From: Alcanivorax sp. | Lineage (GTDB): Bacteria > Pseudomonadota > Gammaproteobacteria > Pseudomonadales > Alcanivoracaceae | NCBI GenBank assembly: GCA_017794945.1 | Contig: CP051239.1 | Coordinates: forward strand, 868,001-932,000 | Direction: 5' to 3' | DNA: 64,000 bases | Shown here: positions 8,493 through 17,594 of the stretch, in pieces | Layout of the letters: every line of letters begins with the position of its first letter | Position numbering within the stretch: position 1 is the stretch's first letter | The notes under the pieces: generated by a model | Told to the model about the DNA's origin: nothing | The model's database searches: none | What the model saw: only the letters and a program-made list of their open reading frames with translations | Translations under genes and position numbers: made by a program

Positions 8493-9535
8493 GCGGGGCG
8501 CGATCCGGAAGAGAGCGGGCTCAACTCCGCCAGCGGCCAGCGCGGCCGCACCGCGATCGGCAGGCCGCTGCGTTCGCCGCCGGCAAGCCGCAACGCGCCG
8601 GCGTAGGCGATCATGGCGCCGTTGTCGGTGCAGTAGGCCAGCCCCGGATAGAACACCCGCACGCCCTTCTTGGCCATGGCCGCGTCCAACCGCTCGCGCA
8701 GCATCACGTTGGCGCTGACGCCGCCGGCCACCACCAGCCGTTTGGCCCCGGTCTGTTCCATGGCGCGGCGGCACTTGATCACCAGGGTGTCCACCGCTGC
8801 TTCCTGAAACGCCAGGGCGATGTCACAGCGGTCCTGTTCGCTCAGCGCGGCGACGCCGCCCAGGTCGTTGATGGTGTTCAGGGTGAAGGTCTTGAGCCCG
8901 GAAAAGCTCATGTCCAGGCCGGGCCGGTCGGTCATCGGCCGGGGAAAGCGGAACCGCCCGGCCGTGCCGCTCTCGGCCAGCTTCGCCAGGCGCGGGCCGC
9001 CGGGATAACCCAGGCCCATCATTTTCGCCACCTTATCGAAGGCTTCGCCGGCGGCGTCGTCCACGGACTCGCCCAGCGGCGCGTAGTCGCCCAGGGCCCG
9101 CGCCTCCAGCAGCAGCGAGTGCCCGCCGCTCACCAACAGCGCCACGAACGGGAAGTCCGGGCCATCCTCTTCCAGCATCGGCGCCAGCAGATGCCCTTCC
9201 ATATGGTGCACAGGCACCGCCGGCAGGCCCCAGCCGTAGGCCAGGCTGCGGCCGACGCCGGCGCCCACCAGCAAGGCCCCGGCCAGACCCGGGCCGGCGG
9301 TGAACGCCACGCCGTCGAGCTGCTCCGGGGTGGTGCCGGCCTCGCTCATCACCTGGCGCACCAGCGGCAGCAGCCGTCGCACGTGGTCGCGGCTGGCCAG
9401 CTCCGGCACCACACCGCCGTAGGCGGCATGCATGTCGATCTGGCTGTACAACGCCTGGCCGAGCAGGCCCTGTTCGGTGTCGAAAATGGCCACGCCGGTC
9501 TCGTCACAGCTGGATTCGATGCCCAATACGCGCAT
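8489..9535 (-). CDS. tsaD: tRNA N6-threonylcarbamoyladenosine synthase subunit TsaD
   Basis: With TsaB/TsaE transfers threonylcarbamoyl to A37 of ANN-reading tRNAs. [14 protein letters not shown] at residues 1-14, the metal-binding HHMEGH and LVSGGHS segments, and [13 protein letters not shown] are family hallmarks. The ATG at 9535 is chosen from the canonical start; a 54-base upstream extension has no support. Length is 348 residues. The last residues and stop codon are contributed by the repeat at 8407-8492. It diverges from rpsU, the common gammaproteobacterial arrangement. Confidence 0.95.
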   Translation of the reverse strand: MRVLGIESSCDETGVAIFDTEQGLLGQALYSQIDMHAAYGGVVPELASRDHVRRLLPLVRQVMSEAGTTPEQLDGVAFTAGPGLAGALLVGAGVGRSLAYGWGLPAVPVHHMEGHLLAPMLEEDGPDFPFVALLVSGGHSLLLEARALGDYAPLGESVDDAAGEAFDKVAKMMGLGYPGGPRLAKLAESGTAGRFRFPRPMTDRPGLDMSFSGLKTFTLNTINDLGGVAALSEQDRCDIALAFQEAAVDTLVIKCRRAMEQTGAKRLVVAGGVSANVMLRERLDAAMAKKGVRVFYPGLAYCTDNGAMIAYAGALRLAGGERSGLPIAVRPRWPLAELSPLSSGSRPA

Positions 9536-9583
9536 GGAGACTCCCTGAATAAGGAGGCGCATGATACCGCCAAGCCCGCCTAT

Positions 9584-9611
9584 TTGCATTTCCTCCGCTC
9601 TCAGGTAGAAT
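9584..9611 (+). promoter_or_regulatory. Probable sigma-70 promoter of rpsU
   Basis: TTGCAT and TAGAAT are separated by 16 bp and lie about 80 bp upstream of the rpsU ATG in the tsaD-rpsU divergent region. Confidence 0.55.
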
Positions 9612-9689
9612 TCGCGCCCTGCTGTCCGGGCCCTCCACCTGAGCCCCTCAGCGCACTCATTAATCCAATTTCAAGGTAGGTGATACTTC

Positions 9690-9905
9690 ATGCCTCAGGT
9701 GAAAGTGAAAGAAGGCGAACCCTTCGACGTGGCCCTGCGTCGTTTCAAGCGTTCCTGCGAGAAAGCCGGTGTGCTCTCCGAAGTCCGTCGTCGCGAGAAC
9801 TACGAGAAGCCCACCCAGGAGCGTAAGCGCAAGCGTGCCGCCGCTGTAAAGCGTCACCTGAAAAAGCTCCAGCGCGAGCAACTCGCCCGTAAGCGTCTCT
9901 ACTAA
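9690..9905 (+). CDS. rpsU: 30S ribosomal protein S21
   Basis: Small basic ribosomal protein near the platform of the 30S subunit, involved in initiation. The sequence [20 protein letters not shown] and the Arg/Lys-rich tail ending in LARKRLY match S21 over its full 71 residues. It opens the conserved macromolecular synthesis operon (rpsU, yqeY, dnaG, rpoD). A ribosome site AGGTGAT precedes the ATG. Confidence 0.97.
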   Translation: MPQVKVKEGEPFDVALRRFKRSCEKAGVLSEVRRRENYEKPTQERKRKRAAAVKRHLKKLQREQLARKRLY

Positions 9906-9963
9906 GCCGCTCCGGCTCTAGAGAGGCCGCCCGGTAACGCGGGCCGCACAGTCAGGAATCGCC

Positions 9964-10413
9964 ATGAGCGCTCTTAAAGAACAGCTCACCACGGCCATGA
10001 AAGACGCCATGCGCGCCAAGGACAAGGCGCGCCTGGGCGTTGTGCGTATGGCCCTGTCCGCCATCAAGCAGATCGAAGTGGATGAACGCATCGAGCTGGA
10101 TGATGAGCGCAGCCTGGCGGTGCTCGACAAGCTGATCAAGCAGCGCAAGGATTCCGCCACCCAGTACCGCGACGCCGGCCGGGATGATCTCGCCGACATC
10201 GAGGAGGCGGAGATCGAAGTGCTGCAGACCTTCCTGCCCGCGCCGCTCAGCGAGGCGGAGGTCGACGCCCTGATCGACGACGCCATCGCCCAAACCGGCG
10301 CCGCCGGCATGCAGGACATGGGCAAGGTCATGGGCGTGCTCAAACCTCAGCTGCAGGGTCGCGCCGACATCGGCGCCGCCAGCGGCAAGGTGAAGAAACG
10401 CCTGACGGCCTGA
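9964..10413 (+). CDS. GatB/YqeY domain protein
   Basis: 149-residue helical protein of the YqeY family, which resembles the C-terminal tRNA-binding tail of GatB. Seen: LKEQLTTAMKDAMRAKDKARLG at the N-terminus and the late QDMGKVMGVLKPQLQGRADI. The precise role in bacteria is unresolved; tRNA or amidotransferase association is inferred from the GatB resemblance. It sits between rpsU and dnaG, a frequent insertion in this operon in gammaproteobacteria. Confidence 0.9.
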   Translation: MSALKEQLTTAMKDAMRAKDKARLGVVRMALSAIKQIEVDERIELDDERSLAVLDKLIKQRKDSATQYRDAGRDDLADIEEAEIEVLQTFLPAPLSEAEVDALIDDAIAQTGAAGMQDMGKVMGVLKPQLQGRADIGAASGKVKKRLTA

Positions 10414-10432
10414 TCGGGCCGTCCGCCCGATC
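10412..10432 (+). terminator. Hairpin between yqeY and dnaG
   Basis: GATCGGGC and GCCCGATC form an 8-bp stem around CGTCC, followed by CTTGATT. It overlaps the yqeY stop. By analogy with the E. coli operon it could partly terminate rpsU-yqeY transcripts and so lower dnaG output; this is inference. Confidence 0.5.
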
Positions 10433-10467
10433 TTGATTCGCGGCCCCGCCGCGAGGAATATCCCCCC

Positions 10468-12399
10468 ATGGCCGGTCGCATTCCCGAACACTTCATTCAG
10501 GATCTTCTCGCGCGCAGCGATATCGTGGCGCTCATAGACAGCCGCGTGCCGCTGAAGAAGACCGGCCGCAACTACGCCGCCTGCTGCCCGTTCCACCAGG
10601 AAAAGACCCCCTCGTTCACGGTCGCCCCGGACAAGCAGTTCTACTACTGCTTCGGTTGCGGCGCCTCCGGCAACGCCGTGGGCTTCCTGATGGAGTACGA
10701 CCACCTCAACTTCCCCGAGGCGGTGGAGCAGCTGGCGATCCGCGCCGGCTTGGAAGTGCCCCGCGAGGAAGGCCACGACGCGCGCAAGGACAAGGCCAAG
10801 CGGGACCGTCTGCAGACCCTTTACGACCTGCTCGCCCGCGCCGAACGCTTCTACCGGCAGCAACTGAAAAGCGCCCCGGAAAAGCAGAAAGCGGTGAATT
10901 ATCTGAAAGGCCGCGGCCTGACCGGGGAAATCGCGGCGCGCTACGGCCTGGGCTTCGCGCCGCCGGGGTTCGACAACCTGATCAACGGTCTGTCGCTGGA
11001 CAAGGAAGGCCTGGAGCAGGCGGTCACCGCCGGCCTGCTGGTGCGCCGCGAAGACAACGGCCGCACCTACGACAAGTTCCGCGACCGCATCCAGTTCCCG
11101 ATCCGCGACCACCGGGGCCGCACCATCGGCTTCGGCGGCCGGGTCCTGGGCGACGGCAAACCCAAGTATCTGAACAGCCCGGAAACCCCGGTATTCCATA
11201 AGGGCCGCGAACTCTACGGCCTGTGGGAATGGCGGCAAAGCCGCGACCGCAGCGACCGCCTCTACGTGGTGGAAGGCTACATGGACGTGATCGCCCTGGC
11301 CCAGCACGGGGTGCCCAACGCGGTGGCCACCCTGGGCACCGCCACCAGCGAGGACCACGGCCAGCTACTGTTCCGCCAGGTCAACGAGGTGGTGTTCTGT
11401 TTCGACGGCGACGAAGCCGGCCGGCGCGCCGCCTGGCGGGCGCTGGAATCGATCCTGCCGGTGCTGGACGACGGCAAGCAGGCCCGATTCCTGTTCCTGG
11501 ATGAAGGCGAGGACCCGGACACCCTGGTGCGCACCCAGGGGCCGGAGGCGTTGTTAGCGCTCACTGACAAGGCCGACGCCCTGTCCACCTACCTGTTCCG
11601 GCACCTCTCCGAGGGGCTGGACCTGGCCACCGTGGACGGCCGGGCGCGGCTGGCGCGGCTGGCCCTGCCCTACCTGGACAAACCGGCGGGCCCGGTCTAC
11701 CGGGCCCTGCTGGAAGAAGAGCTGGCGCGCCTCACCCGCCTGGAGCAAAGCTCCCTGGAAAAGCTGCGCCAGAGCCTGCCCGCCCAGCGCGGGCGTCCGG
11801 CGCCCGCGGAGCCCGGCGCTCCGCCCCCGGACGACTACGGCTACGGAGACGGCTACGAGCCCGCCCACGGAACCGACGACGGGGCCCCGCCCCCGGACTG
11901 GGACGACGCCGCCGTGGCCCGCGCCGCCCGGGCCCGGCCCCGGCGCGCGCAACGCCAACGGGGCAGCGCCGGCGGCCTGGGGCTGGTGGAACGGCTGGTG
12001 CTGGTGCTGCTGTCGCATCCGGAAGTCCTGGAGGAGCGCCCTCTGCCGGCAGGCCTGGAAGAGTTGGATATCCCGCAGCTGGACCTGCTGATCCAGGTGG
12101 CCGGTGCCGCCCGCGACCAGGCCAGTTCGCCGCCCGCCCTGCTGGGCGCGGTGATGGCGCTGGAACAGGGCGAATCCCTGTCGGTGCTGCTGCGTGAGGC
12201 GCTCAAGCCGCCCATGGACGCCGCCACGGCGCGGCGCTACTGGCACGATGCCCTGGCGCACCTCAACACCCTGGCGCTGGAGCAGGCCCTGGAGCTGGAG
12301 CAGCGCCGGCCGACCCCGGACGGGGCGCGGCTTTCAGAGCTGATCAAGGCGCTCGCCGAGGCCCGCAACCGGGCCCGCCAGGCGCCGATCAGCGACTGA
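10468..12399 (+). CDS. dnaG: DNA primase
   Basis: Makes RNA primers at the replication fork and contacts DnaB. The CHC2 zinc ribbon is seen as C40, H43, C61 and C64. The TOPRIM core follows with VVEGYMDVI from residue 267 and DGDEA from residue 313. The C-terminal half contains a Pro/Gly/Asp-rich linker near residues 440-495 and ends in a helicase-binding-like helical region. Length 643, slightly longer than E. coli because of the linker. A promoterless position after yqeY indicates cotranscription. Confidence 0.96.
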   Translation: MAGRIPEHFIQDLLARSDIVALIDSRVPLKKTGRNYAACCPFHQEKTPSFTVAPDKQFYYCFGCGASGNAVGFLMEYDHLNFPEAVEQLAIRAGLEVPREEGHDARKDKAKRDRLQTLYDLLARAERFYRQQLKSAPEKQKAVNYLKGRGLTGEIAARYGLGFAPPGFDNLINGLSLDKEGLEQAVTAGLLVRREDNGRTYDKFRDRIQFPIRDHRGRTIGFGGRVLGDGKPKYLNSPETPVFHKGRELYGLWEWRQSRDRSDRLYVVEGYMDVIALAQHGVPNAVATLGTATSEDHGQLLFRQVNEVVFCFDGDEAGRRAAWRALESILPVLDDGKQARFLFLDEGEDPDTLVRTQGPEALLALTDKADALSTYLFRHLSEGLDLATVDGRARLARLALPYLDKPAGPVYRALLEEELARLTRLEQSSLEKLRQSLPAQRGRPAPAEPGAPPPDDYGYGDGYEPAHGTDDGAPPPDWDDAAVARAARARPRRAQRQRGSAGGLGLVERLVLVLLSHPEVLEERPLPAGLEELDIPQLDLLIQVAGAARDQASSPPALLGAVMALEQGESLSVLLREALKPPMDAATARRYWHDALAHLNTLALEQALELEQRRPTPDGARLSELIKALAEARNRARQAPISD

Positions 12400-12462
12400 C
12401 GCCCCGGCGCCGGGCTCTGGCGCCACCCCTTGTACAAACTGGCCCCGGACCCCATATCCCAG

Positions 12463-12468
12463 TATAAT
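12463..12468 (+). promoter_or_regulatory. -10 box upstream of rpoD
   Basis: A perfect TATAAT 65 bp before the rpoD ATG suggests an internal promoter in the dnaG-rpoD gap. A TTGTAC at 12430-12435 is too far away (27-bp spacing) to be its -35 element. Confidence 0.45.
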
Positions 12469-12532
12469 ACGCCGTTTCCCAACGACATCTCGTTTTCCTC
12501 GACACTCTTCCAATCTGCACGGGCTTTTTCGC

Positions 12533-14476
12533 ATGACGACTCAGAAACAGCAGCAATCACAGCTGAAGCAGTTGATCGCGCTGGGCAAGGAACAGGGCTA
12601 CCTGACCTATGCCGAGGTGAACGACCACCTGCCCGAGTCCATCACCGACACGGATCAGGTGGAAGACATCATTCAGATGATCAACGACATGGGCATCAGC
12701 GTGGTGGAAAAAGCCACCGACGCCGATCAGATCATGATGGATGAGAGCGCGGAAAGCACCGACGAGATGGCCGCCGAAGAAGCCGCCGCCGTGCTCGCCT
12801 CCGTGGAAAACGAGCCGGGCCGCACCACCGATCCGGTGCGCATGTACATGCGCGAAATGGGCACCGTGGAGCTGCTCACCCGGGAAGGCGAAATCGAGAT
12901 CGCCAAGCGCATCGAGGAAGGCACCCGTGAAGTCATGCACGCCCTCGCCTTCTGGCCCGGCGCCGTGGAGATGGTCCTCGATGAATACCAGCGCATCACC
13001 GACGAGGAGCGCAAGCTCACCGACGTGATCGCCGGCTACCTGGACCCCAACGACGACGGCGCCGCCGCCACCAACGCCAACAAAGAGCCGCGCTTCAGCC
13101 AGAAGAAGCGCGAGGAAGCGGAAAAGGCGGCGAAGGAAAAAGAGCGCGAAAAGGAAAACGAGAAAGCCAAGCAGAAAGACGACGACGACGAAGACGACGC
13201 GGACAAGAACAACGGCGGCGCCGACGCGGACGAGGAAGAAGAGGACGAAGGCGGCCTGGATCCGATCCTGGCGGCGGAGCGTTTCGCCGAGCTGAAGAAG
13301 CTCTACGAAAAAGCGCAGCGTTCGTTCAAGCGCAACGGCCGTGATCACGCCAGCACCGCCAAGGCTCAGGAAGCCCTGGCCGCGCACTTCACCCTGTTCA
13401 AGCTGGTGCCGCGCATCTACGATCAGCTGCTGGTCGGCGCACGCAACCACCTGGACACCGTGCGCCGCTTCGAGCGCCACATCATGGCGCTGGCGATCCG
13501 TCGCGCCGGCGTGCCGCGCCGTGACTTCATCAAGATCTTCCCCGGTAACGAAACCAACATGGACTGGGTGGATCAGACGCTCAAGAGCAAGAAGTCCAAG
13601 GACTACGCCGACAAGCTGCGCCTGGTGAAAGAAGACATCCAGCGCAACCAGCGCAAGATCATGACCCTGGAAGAGGTCATCGGCCTGCCCGTGGCCGACA
13701 TCAAGGAGATCAACCGCCGCATCTCCATCGGCGAAGCCAAGGCCCGCCGCGCCAAGAAAGAAATGGTCGAGGCCAACCTGCGCCTGGTGATCTCCATCGC
13801 CAAGAAGTACACCAACCGCGGCCTGCAGTTCCTGGACCTGATCCAGGAAGGCAACATCGGCCTGATGAAAGCCGTGGACAAGTTCGAATACCGCCGGGGC
13901 TACAAGTTCTCCACCTACGCCACCTGGTGGATCCGGCAGGCGATCACCCGCTCCATCGCCGACCAGGCCCGCACCATCCGGATTCCGGTGCACATGATAG
14001 AGACGATCAACAAGATCAACCGGGTGCAACGCCAGATGCTGCAGGAAATGGGCCGCGAGCCGACCCCGGAAGAGCTGGGCGTGCGCCTGGAAATGCCGGA
14101 AGACAAGGTCCGCAAGGTGCTCAAGATCGCCAAGGAACCGATCTCCATGGAAACCCCGATCGGCGACGACGAGGATTCCAGCCTGGGCGACTTCATCGAA
14201 GACGGCAACGTGGATTCCCCGGTGGATTCCGCCACCTCCCTGGGCCTGGAAGAAGCCACCCGGGAAGTGCTGGCCAACCTCACCGCCCGCGAAGCCAAGG
14301 TGCTGCGCATGCGCTTCGGCATCGACATGAACACCGACCACACCCTCGAGGAAGTGGGCAAGCAGTTCGACGTCACCCGGGAGCGGATTCGTCAAATAGA
14401 GGCCAAGGCGCTGCGCAAGCTCCGCCACCCCTCGCGCAGCGAACATCTCCGCAGCTTCCTCGACGCGGACATGTAA
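12533..14476 (+). CDS. rpoD: RNA polymerase primary sigma factor RpoD
   Basis: Housekeeping sigma-70. The N-terminal region 1.1 begins [30 protein letters not shown] marks region 1.2. A long Lys/Glu/Asp-rich segment (about residues 185-245) forms part of the non-conserved insertion. Regions 2.1-2.4 show [19 protein letters not shown] and [10 protein letters not shown]. Region 4.2 ends with the helix-turn-helix [20 protein letters not shown]. Length 647. It is the last protein gene of the macromolecular synthesis operon. Confidence 0.98.
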   Translation: MTTQKQQQSQLKQLIALGKEQGYLTYAEVNDHLPESITDTDQVEDIIQMINDMGISVVEKATDADQIMMDESAESTDEMAAEEAAAVLASVENEPGRTTDPVRMYMREMGTVELLTREGEIEIAKRIEEGTREVMHALAFWPGAVEMVLDEYQRITDEERKLTDVIAGYLDPNDDGAAATNANKEPRFSQKKREEAEKAAKEKEREKENEKAKQKDDDDEDDADKNNGGADADEEEEDEGGLDPILAAERFAELKKLYEKAQRSFKRNGRDHASTAKAQEALAAHFTLFKLVPRIYDQLLVGARNHLDTVRRFERHIMALAIRRAGVPRRDFIKIFPGNETNMDWVDQTLKSKKSKDYADKLRLVKEDIQRNQRKIMTLEEVIGLPVADIKEINRRISIGEAKARRAKKEMVEANLRLVISIAKKYTNRGLQFLDLIQEGNIGLMKAVDKFEYRRGYKFSTYATWWIRQAITRSIADQARTIRIPVHMIETINKINRVQRQMLQEMGREPTPEELGVRLEMPEDKVRKVLKIAKEPISMETPIGDDEDSSLGDFIEDGNVDSPVDSATSLGLEEATREVLANLTAREAKVLRMRFGIDMNTDHTLEEVGKQFDVTRERIRQIEAKALRKLRHPSRSEHLRSFLDADM

Positions 14477-14525
14477 TTCGGTATATAACTACCCGCCCGG
14501 AACGGGCTCGCGCGAGCGGGCCCTT

Positions 14526-14553
14526 TGTGGGAGCGGGCCTCGCCCGCGAAGGG
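14526..14553 (+). repeat. REP-type half repeat downstream of rpoD, copy 1
   Basis: TGTGGGAGCGGGC followed by CTCGCCCGCGAAGGG matches the left arm of the REPIN-type elements elsewhere in the window. It stands alone. Confidence 0.75.
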
Positions 14554-14558
14554 TTCTT

Positions 14559-14601
14559 TGTGCGAGCGGGCCCGGCCCGCGAAAGCAGGCGTAGCCTGCG
14601 G
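14559..14601 (+). repeat. REP-type half repeat downstream of rpoD, copy 2
   Basis: Tandem second half-copy, starting TGTGCGAGCGGGC and continuing into a small GCAGGC/GCCTGC hairpin. The pair lies between rpoD and the tRNA. Confidence 0.75.
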
Positions 14602-14623
14602 CAAAAACAATCAAAACTATCTC

Positions 14624-14700
<77 letters not shown>

Positions 14701-14731
14701 TTCCCGCTCCCCCGAACCACTCATCCAGAGC

Positions 14732-15349
14732 CTAGCCCCAGCGCGCCCGCGAATAACGGAACACCGGCAGCGAGACGCGCCAGCGGATGGCCACCATGCG
14801 CAGCAGCAGGCCGACGCTGAACGCGGCCAGTTGCGTCACGCCTTCGTCCACGCCCTGGCGCAACAGGAACAGATAGAGCAAAGCCACCACCAGCGAGACG
14901 CAGGCGTAGATTTCCCGGTGCAACACCTGTGGCACCCGGCCGCACATAATGTCCCTGATGATCCCGCCGAAGATGCCGGTGGTGATCCCCGACATGACCA
15001 CCACGATGGGCTCATACCCCAGATCCAGGGCGACATTGCAGCCGATGACGGTGAAGGCGACCAGACCGATGGCGTCGAGAACCAGGAAGAGTTGGTGCAG
15101 GTGCCGCATGAACCGGGCGATCACGATGGTGGCCAGGCCGCCGGTGAGGGTCATATAGATATAGCTGGGATGCTGGGTCCAGGTGACCGGGAAGTTGCCC
15201 AACAGGATGTCGCGAACGGTGCCGCCACCCAGAGCGGTGAGAAAAGCGATCACGGCCACCCCGAACAAATCCATGTTGCGGCGTCCGGCGGCCAGTGCGC
15301 CGGACATGGCTTCGGCGATGATGGCAATGAGATAGACAGAGGTCAGCAC
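14732..15349 (-). CDS. TRIC/UPF0126-family membrane protein, predicted glycine transporter
   Basis: 205-residue protein with about seven membrane helices and two copies of the family repeat, marked by GGGTVRD at 41-47 and GGIIRD at 128-133. The family includes trimeric intracellular cation channel homologues and has been predicted to transport glycine because of its link to glycine riboswitches. Here a tandem glycine riboswitch lies directly upstream, strong contextual support. The start is GTG at 15349, preceded by AGGAGT at 5-bp spacing. Whether it imports or exports glycine cannot be read from sequence. Confidence 0.88.
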   Translation of the reverse strand: MLTSVYLIAIIAEAMSGALAAGRRNMDLFGVAVIAFLTALGGGTVRDILLGNFPVTWTQHPSYIYMTLTGGLATIVIARFMRHLHQLFLVLDAIGLVAFTVIGCNVALDLGYEPIVVVMSGITTGIFGGIIRDIMCGRVPQVLHREIYACVSLVVALLYLFLLRQGVDEGVTQLAAFSVGLLLRMVAIRWRVSLPVFRYSRARWG

Positions 15350-15383
15350 ACAGTACTCCTGCGTTTACGTGGCCTCTCCCCCT

Positions 15384-15553
15384 GTCCTGATACCTGAGAG
15401 TTTACAGAGCGGGTCTGCTTGCCCCTTCGGTGGACTGCCTGAGCAGCCTCTCTCCAGACGGCGTTGGATGGTGTCCGCAGTACCTGTGCCTGAGCGTTTA
15501 TGGGAGGTTGCGCCTTCGGCGGGGCCCGCGGCCCTCTCTCCTGCGGATGAGCG
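15384..15553 (-). promoter_or_regulatory. Tandem glycine riboswitch
   Basis: Read on the minus strand, aptamer I (about 15547 to 15474) has a TCCGCA/TGCGGA closing stem, GGAGAG, CCGCCGAAGGCGCAA and GCTCAGGCACAGG. Aptamer II (about 15457 to 15384) has GGAGAG, CCACCGAAGGGGCAA and AACTCTCAGGTATCAGG. Both repeat the conserved glycine-aptamer core, and a short linker joins them. A TATACT box at 15555-15560 lies just before aptamer I. About 35 nt separate aptamer II from the GTG of the TRIC-family gene. No clear terminator is seen in the expression platform, so control may be at translation. Confidence 0.92.
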
Positions 15554-15816
15554 GAGTATAGAGACGGACAGATCGGCCGTCGAGAAACCCGACGACGGCA
15601 GCCCGCTGCATCAATAACCGATGGCAAAAAAAGGCGGGGCTGGTAGGGTAGCCGAATGACGCTTTCAAACCTTCAAAACCGGGCTATCGACACCGACCAG
15701 TGGTCGGCGTCGACGCACGCCTTCCATACCTGACGCCGCACCCCAATGGAACGTCCCCGGGGGTTCGGCGCCGCCGGGGACAAACGCACCCTCACGTTTC
15801 CATTGGAGAAGATGGC
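15554..15816. other. Divergent regulatory region between riboswitch and rnk
   Basis: This 263-bp stretch holds a -10-like TATACT (15555-15560, minus strand) for the riboswitch transcript. It also holds a hairpin with CGAC-A-CCGACCA and TGGTCGG-C-GTCG arms (about 15688-15713) and the nested hairpin before rnk described separately. No gene is visible. Confidence 0.5.
15743..15806 (+). promoter_or_regulatory. Nested hairpin in rnk leader abutting the ribosome site
   Basis: An outer stem pairs about 15743-15753 with 15795-15806 (CCAATGGAACG against CGTTTCCATTGG, one bulge). An inner stem pairs GTCCCCGG (15753-15760) with CCGGGGAC (15774-15781). The 3' arm ends within the TTGGAGAAG ribosome site of rnk. 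A role in translation control is inferred. Confidence 0.4.
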
Positions 15817-16200
15817 ATGGCCAACCTGCCCCCTATTGTTATTTCCACCCTTGACCGCGACCGGCTTTATGCCCTGCTGGAGCACCACAAGGAGGACCCG
15901 GAAGTGGTGGCGCATCTTTATGATGAGCTGGACCGGGCCGAGTGCCGCCCCCTGAAAGAGATGCCCGACGACGTGGTGACCCTGCACCGCTGGGCCTATT
16001 TCAAGAATCAGGACAACGGCCGGGAGCACCGTCTTATGCTGGTGATGCCGGACGAAGTGAGCGAGGGCCCGGACCGGCTGTCCATCCTCAGCCCGGTGGG
16101 CGCGGCCCTGCTGGGTCTGTCCGTGGGCGCCAGCATCGACTGGCCCAGCAAAGGCAAGGTGCTGCGTTTGACGCTGATCAGCGTGGCGCGAGGCCTCTGA
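15817..16200 (+). CDS. rnk: Nucleoside diphosphate kinase regulator Rnk (GreA/GreB C-terminal domain)
   Basis: 127-residue Gre-factor homologue that binds RNA polymerase; in Pseudomonas and E. coli it affects nucleoside diphosphate kinase levels. PPIVISTLDRDRLYALLE, EMPDDVVTLHRWAYFKN and LSILSPVGAALLGLSVGASIDW align with Rnk; the coiled-coil of GreA is absent except for a short helix, as expected. The ATG at 15817 follows GGAGAAG; an in-frame extension upstream is not family-like. Its TGA overlaps the next gene's ATG, so the two are coupled. Confidence 0.88.
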   Translation: MANLPPIVISTLDRDRLYALLEHHKEDPEVVAHLYDELDRAECRPLKEMPDDVVTLHRWAYFKNQDNGREHRLMLVMPDEVSEGPDRLSILSPVGAALLGLSVGASIDWPSKGKVLRLTLISVARGL

Positions 16201-17171
16201 TGCGCCTGCGCCCCGACCCGTTCACCCTGATCCTGCTGGCCGCCATTCTGGCCGCGTCGCTGTGGCCCGCCGAGGGCACGGTGGCGGCGTGGCTGGGGCG
16301 GCTCGGCACCCTGGCGGTGGCGGTGCTGTTCTTTATCCATGGCGCGGCCCTGTCGCGGGACCAAATCCGCGCCGGCGCCACGCACTGGCGGCTGCACCTG
16401 TTTATCGCCGCGCTGACGTTTCTGCTGTTTCCGCTTTTGGTTCTGCCGATCGACGGCCTGGCGCCACGCTGGATTTCCGAGGACCTGGCGCTGGGCTTTC
16501 TTTACCTGGGCGCCTTGCCGTCGGCGGTGTCCTCGTCGATCGCTTTTACCGCCATGGCGCGGGGCAACGTGCCGGCGGCGATCTGCAGCGCGGCGGCCTC
16601 CAACGTGTTCGGCATGATGCTGACGCCGTTTCTATTGATGCTACTGGTGAGCACCACCGGCGACGGCGGCTTCGATACCCTGCAAGCGCTCAGGGATATC
16701 GTCCTTCAGTTGCTGCTGCCCTTTGCCCTCGGCCATGGGCTGCGCCGCTGGCTCGGCCCCTGGCTGGACCGGCACCCCGGCTTTTCCGCCCGCTACGACC
16801 AGGGCGTTATTCTGCTGATCGTCTATGCGGCGTTTTCCCAGTCGGTGGCCAGCGGCCTTTGGCGGCAGCTGCCGGCGACCGCCATCGTGCTGGCCGTGGT
16901 GCTGTGCCTGCTGTTGCTGGTGATCCTGCTGGCGCTAACCACCTGGCTATCGCGGCGCGCCGGCTTCAACCGGGACGATGAAATCGCGGCGGTGTTCTGC
17001 GGCTCGAAAAAGAGCCTGGCGTCGGGGCTGCCGATGGCCAAGGTGCTGTTCGCCGGCCATCCGGGGTTCGGCATGATCATTCTGCCGATCATCTGCTACA
17101 ACCAGATCCAGATTCTGGTGGGCGCCGCCCTGGCGCGACGCTATTTAAAGCAAGCCGAGGACAGCCAGTGA
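16200..17171 (+). CDS. Bile acid:sodium symporter-like transporter (YfeH type)
   Basis: 323-residue inner-membrane protein with about nine hydrophobic helices of the SBF/CPA superfamily. The family-typical GALPSAVSSSIAFTAMARGN and the late FCGSKKSLASGLPMAKVLF motifs are visible. The start ATG shares one base with the rnk stop, so rnk and this gene form one operon. The substrate is unknown; relatives are annotated as Na+-dependent organic anion carriers. Confidence 0.85.
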   Translation: MRLRPDPFTLILLAAILAASLWPAEGTVAAWLGRLGTLAVAVLFFIHGAALSRDQIRAGATHWRLHLFIAALTFLLFPLLVLPIDGLAPRWISEDLALGFLYLGALPSAVSSSIAFTAMARGNVPAAICSAAASNVFGMMLTPFLLMLLVSTTGDGGFDTLQALRDIVLQLLLPFALGHGLRRWLGPWLDRHPGFSARYDQGVILLIVYAAFSQSVASGLWRQLPATAIVLAVVLCLLLLVILLALTTWLSRRAGFNRDDEIAAVFCGSKKSLASGLPMAKVLFAGHPGFGMIILPIICYNQIQILVGAALARRYLKQAEDSQ

Positions 17172-17190
17172 ACCAGGAGGAACAGGTGCA

Positions 17191-17550
17191 TCACCGTTTC
17201 TCAAGGTACATCTTCAACGCCACCGCGTTGTTGTGCTCGGTATCCCTGGCGGCATAGAGCAACGTCAGCGTGCCGCCATTAGCGCCTTTCAAAACAGACT
17301 CGACGGCCTCGCCTTGCTGGTCCAGCTCGGCGTGGAACTTCTGGTAGAACGCCGCCCAGCGCTGCGGGTCGTGGTTGAACCACTTGCGCAGTTCGCTGGA
17401 GGGCGAGAGCTCCTTGCGCCACTCATCGGCCTGCAGATATTCCTTCTTGATACCGCGCGGCCAGACCCGGTCCACCAGAACGCGGTGGCCGTCTGATTTT
17501 TCCACGCGGTCATAAACGTGCTTGCACTGAATCCGGTGCGGTTGCTTCAT
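17191..17550 (-). CDS. DUF488 family protein (YeaO-like)
   Basis: 119-residue cytosolic protein of the DUF488/YeaO family, with KHVYDRVEKSDGHRVLVDRVWPRG and the late GTLTLLYAARDTEHNNAVALKMYL. No biochemical role is established for the family. It is convergent with the SBF transporter gene (19-bp gap), and a gap of 44 bp separates it from the acyl-CoA dehydrogenase-like gene upstream on the same strand. Confidence 0.85.
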   Translation of the reverse strand: MKQPHRIQCKHVYDRVEKSDGHRVLVDRVWPRGIKKEYLQADEWRKELSPSSELRKWFNHDPQRWAAFYQKFHAELDQQGEAVESVLKGANGGTLTLLYAARDTEHNNAVALKMYLEKR

Positions 17551-17594
17551 GGACCCTCCTTGTTCGGGCGCGCTTGTACGGCGGAACAGCCGGG

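Noticed and set aside
12430..12468. Complete sigma-70 promoter before rpoD from TTGTAC and TATAAT
   Set aside because: The spacing is 27 bp, far over the accepted 15-19 bp. Only the -10 box is retained.
12557..14446. 629-residue open frame antisense to rpoD
   Set aside because: The sense frame is a full-length sigma factor; the antisense product has no motif and a biased composition.
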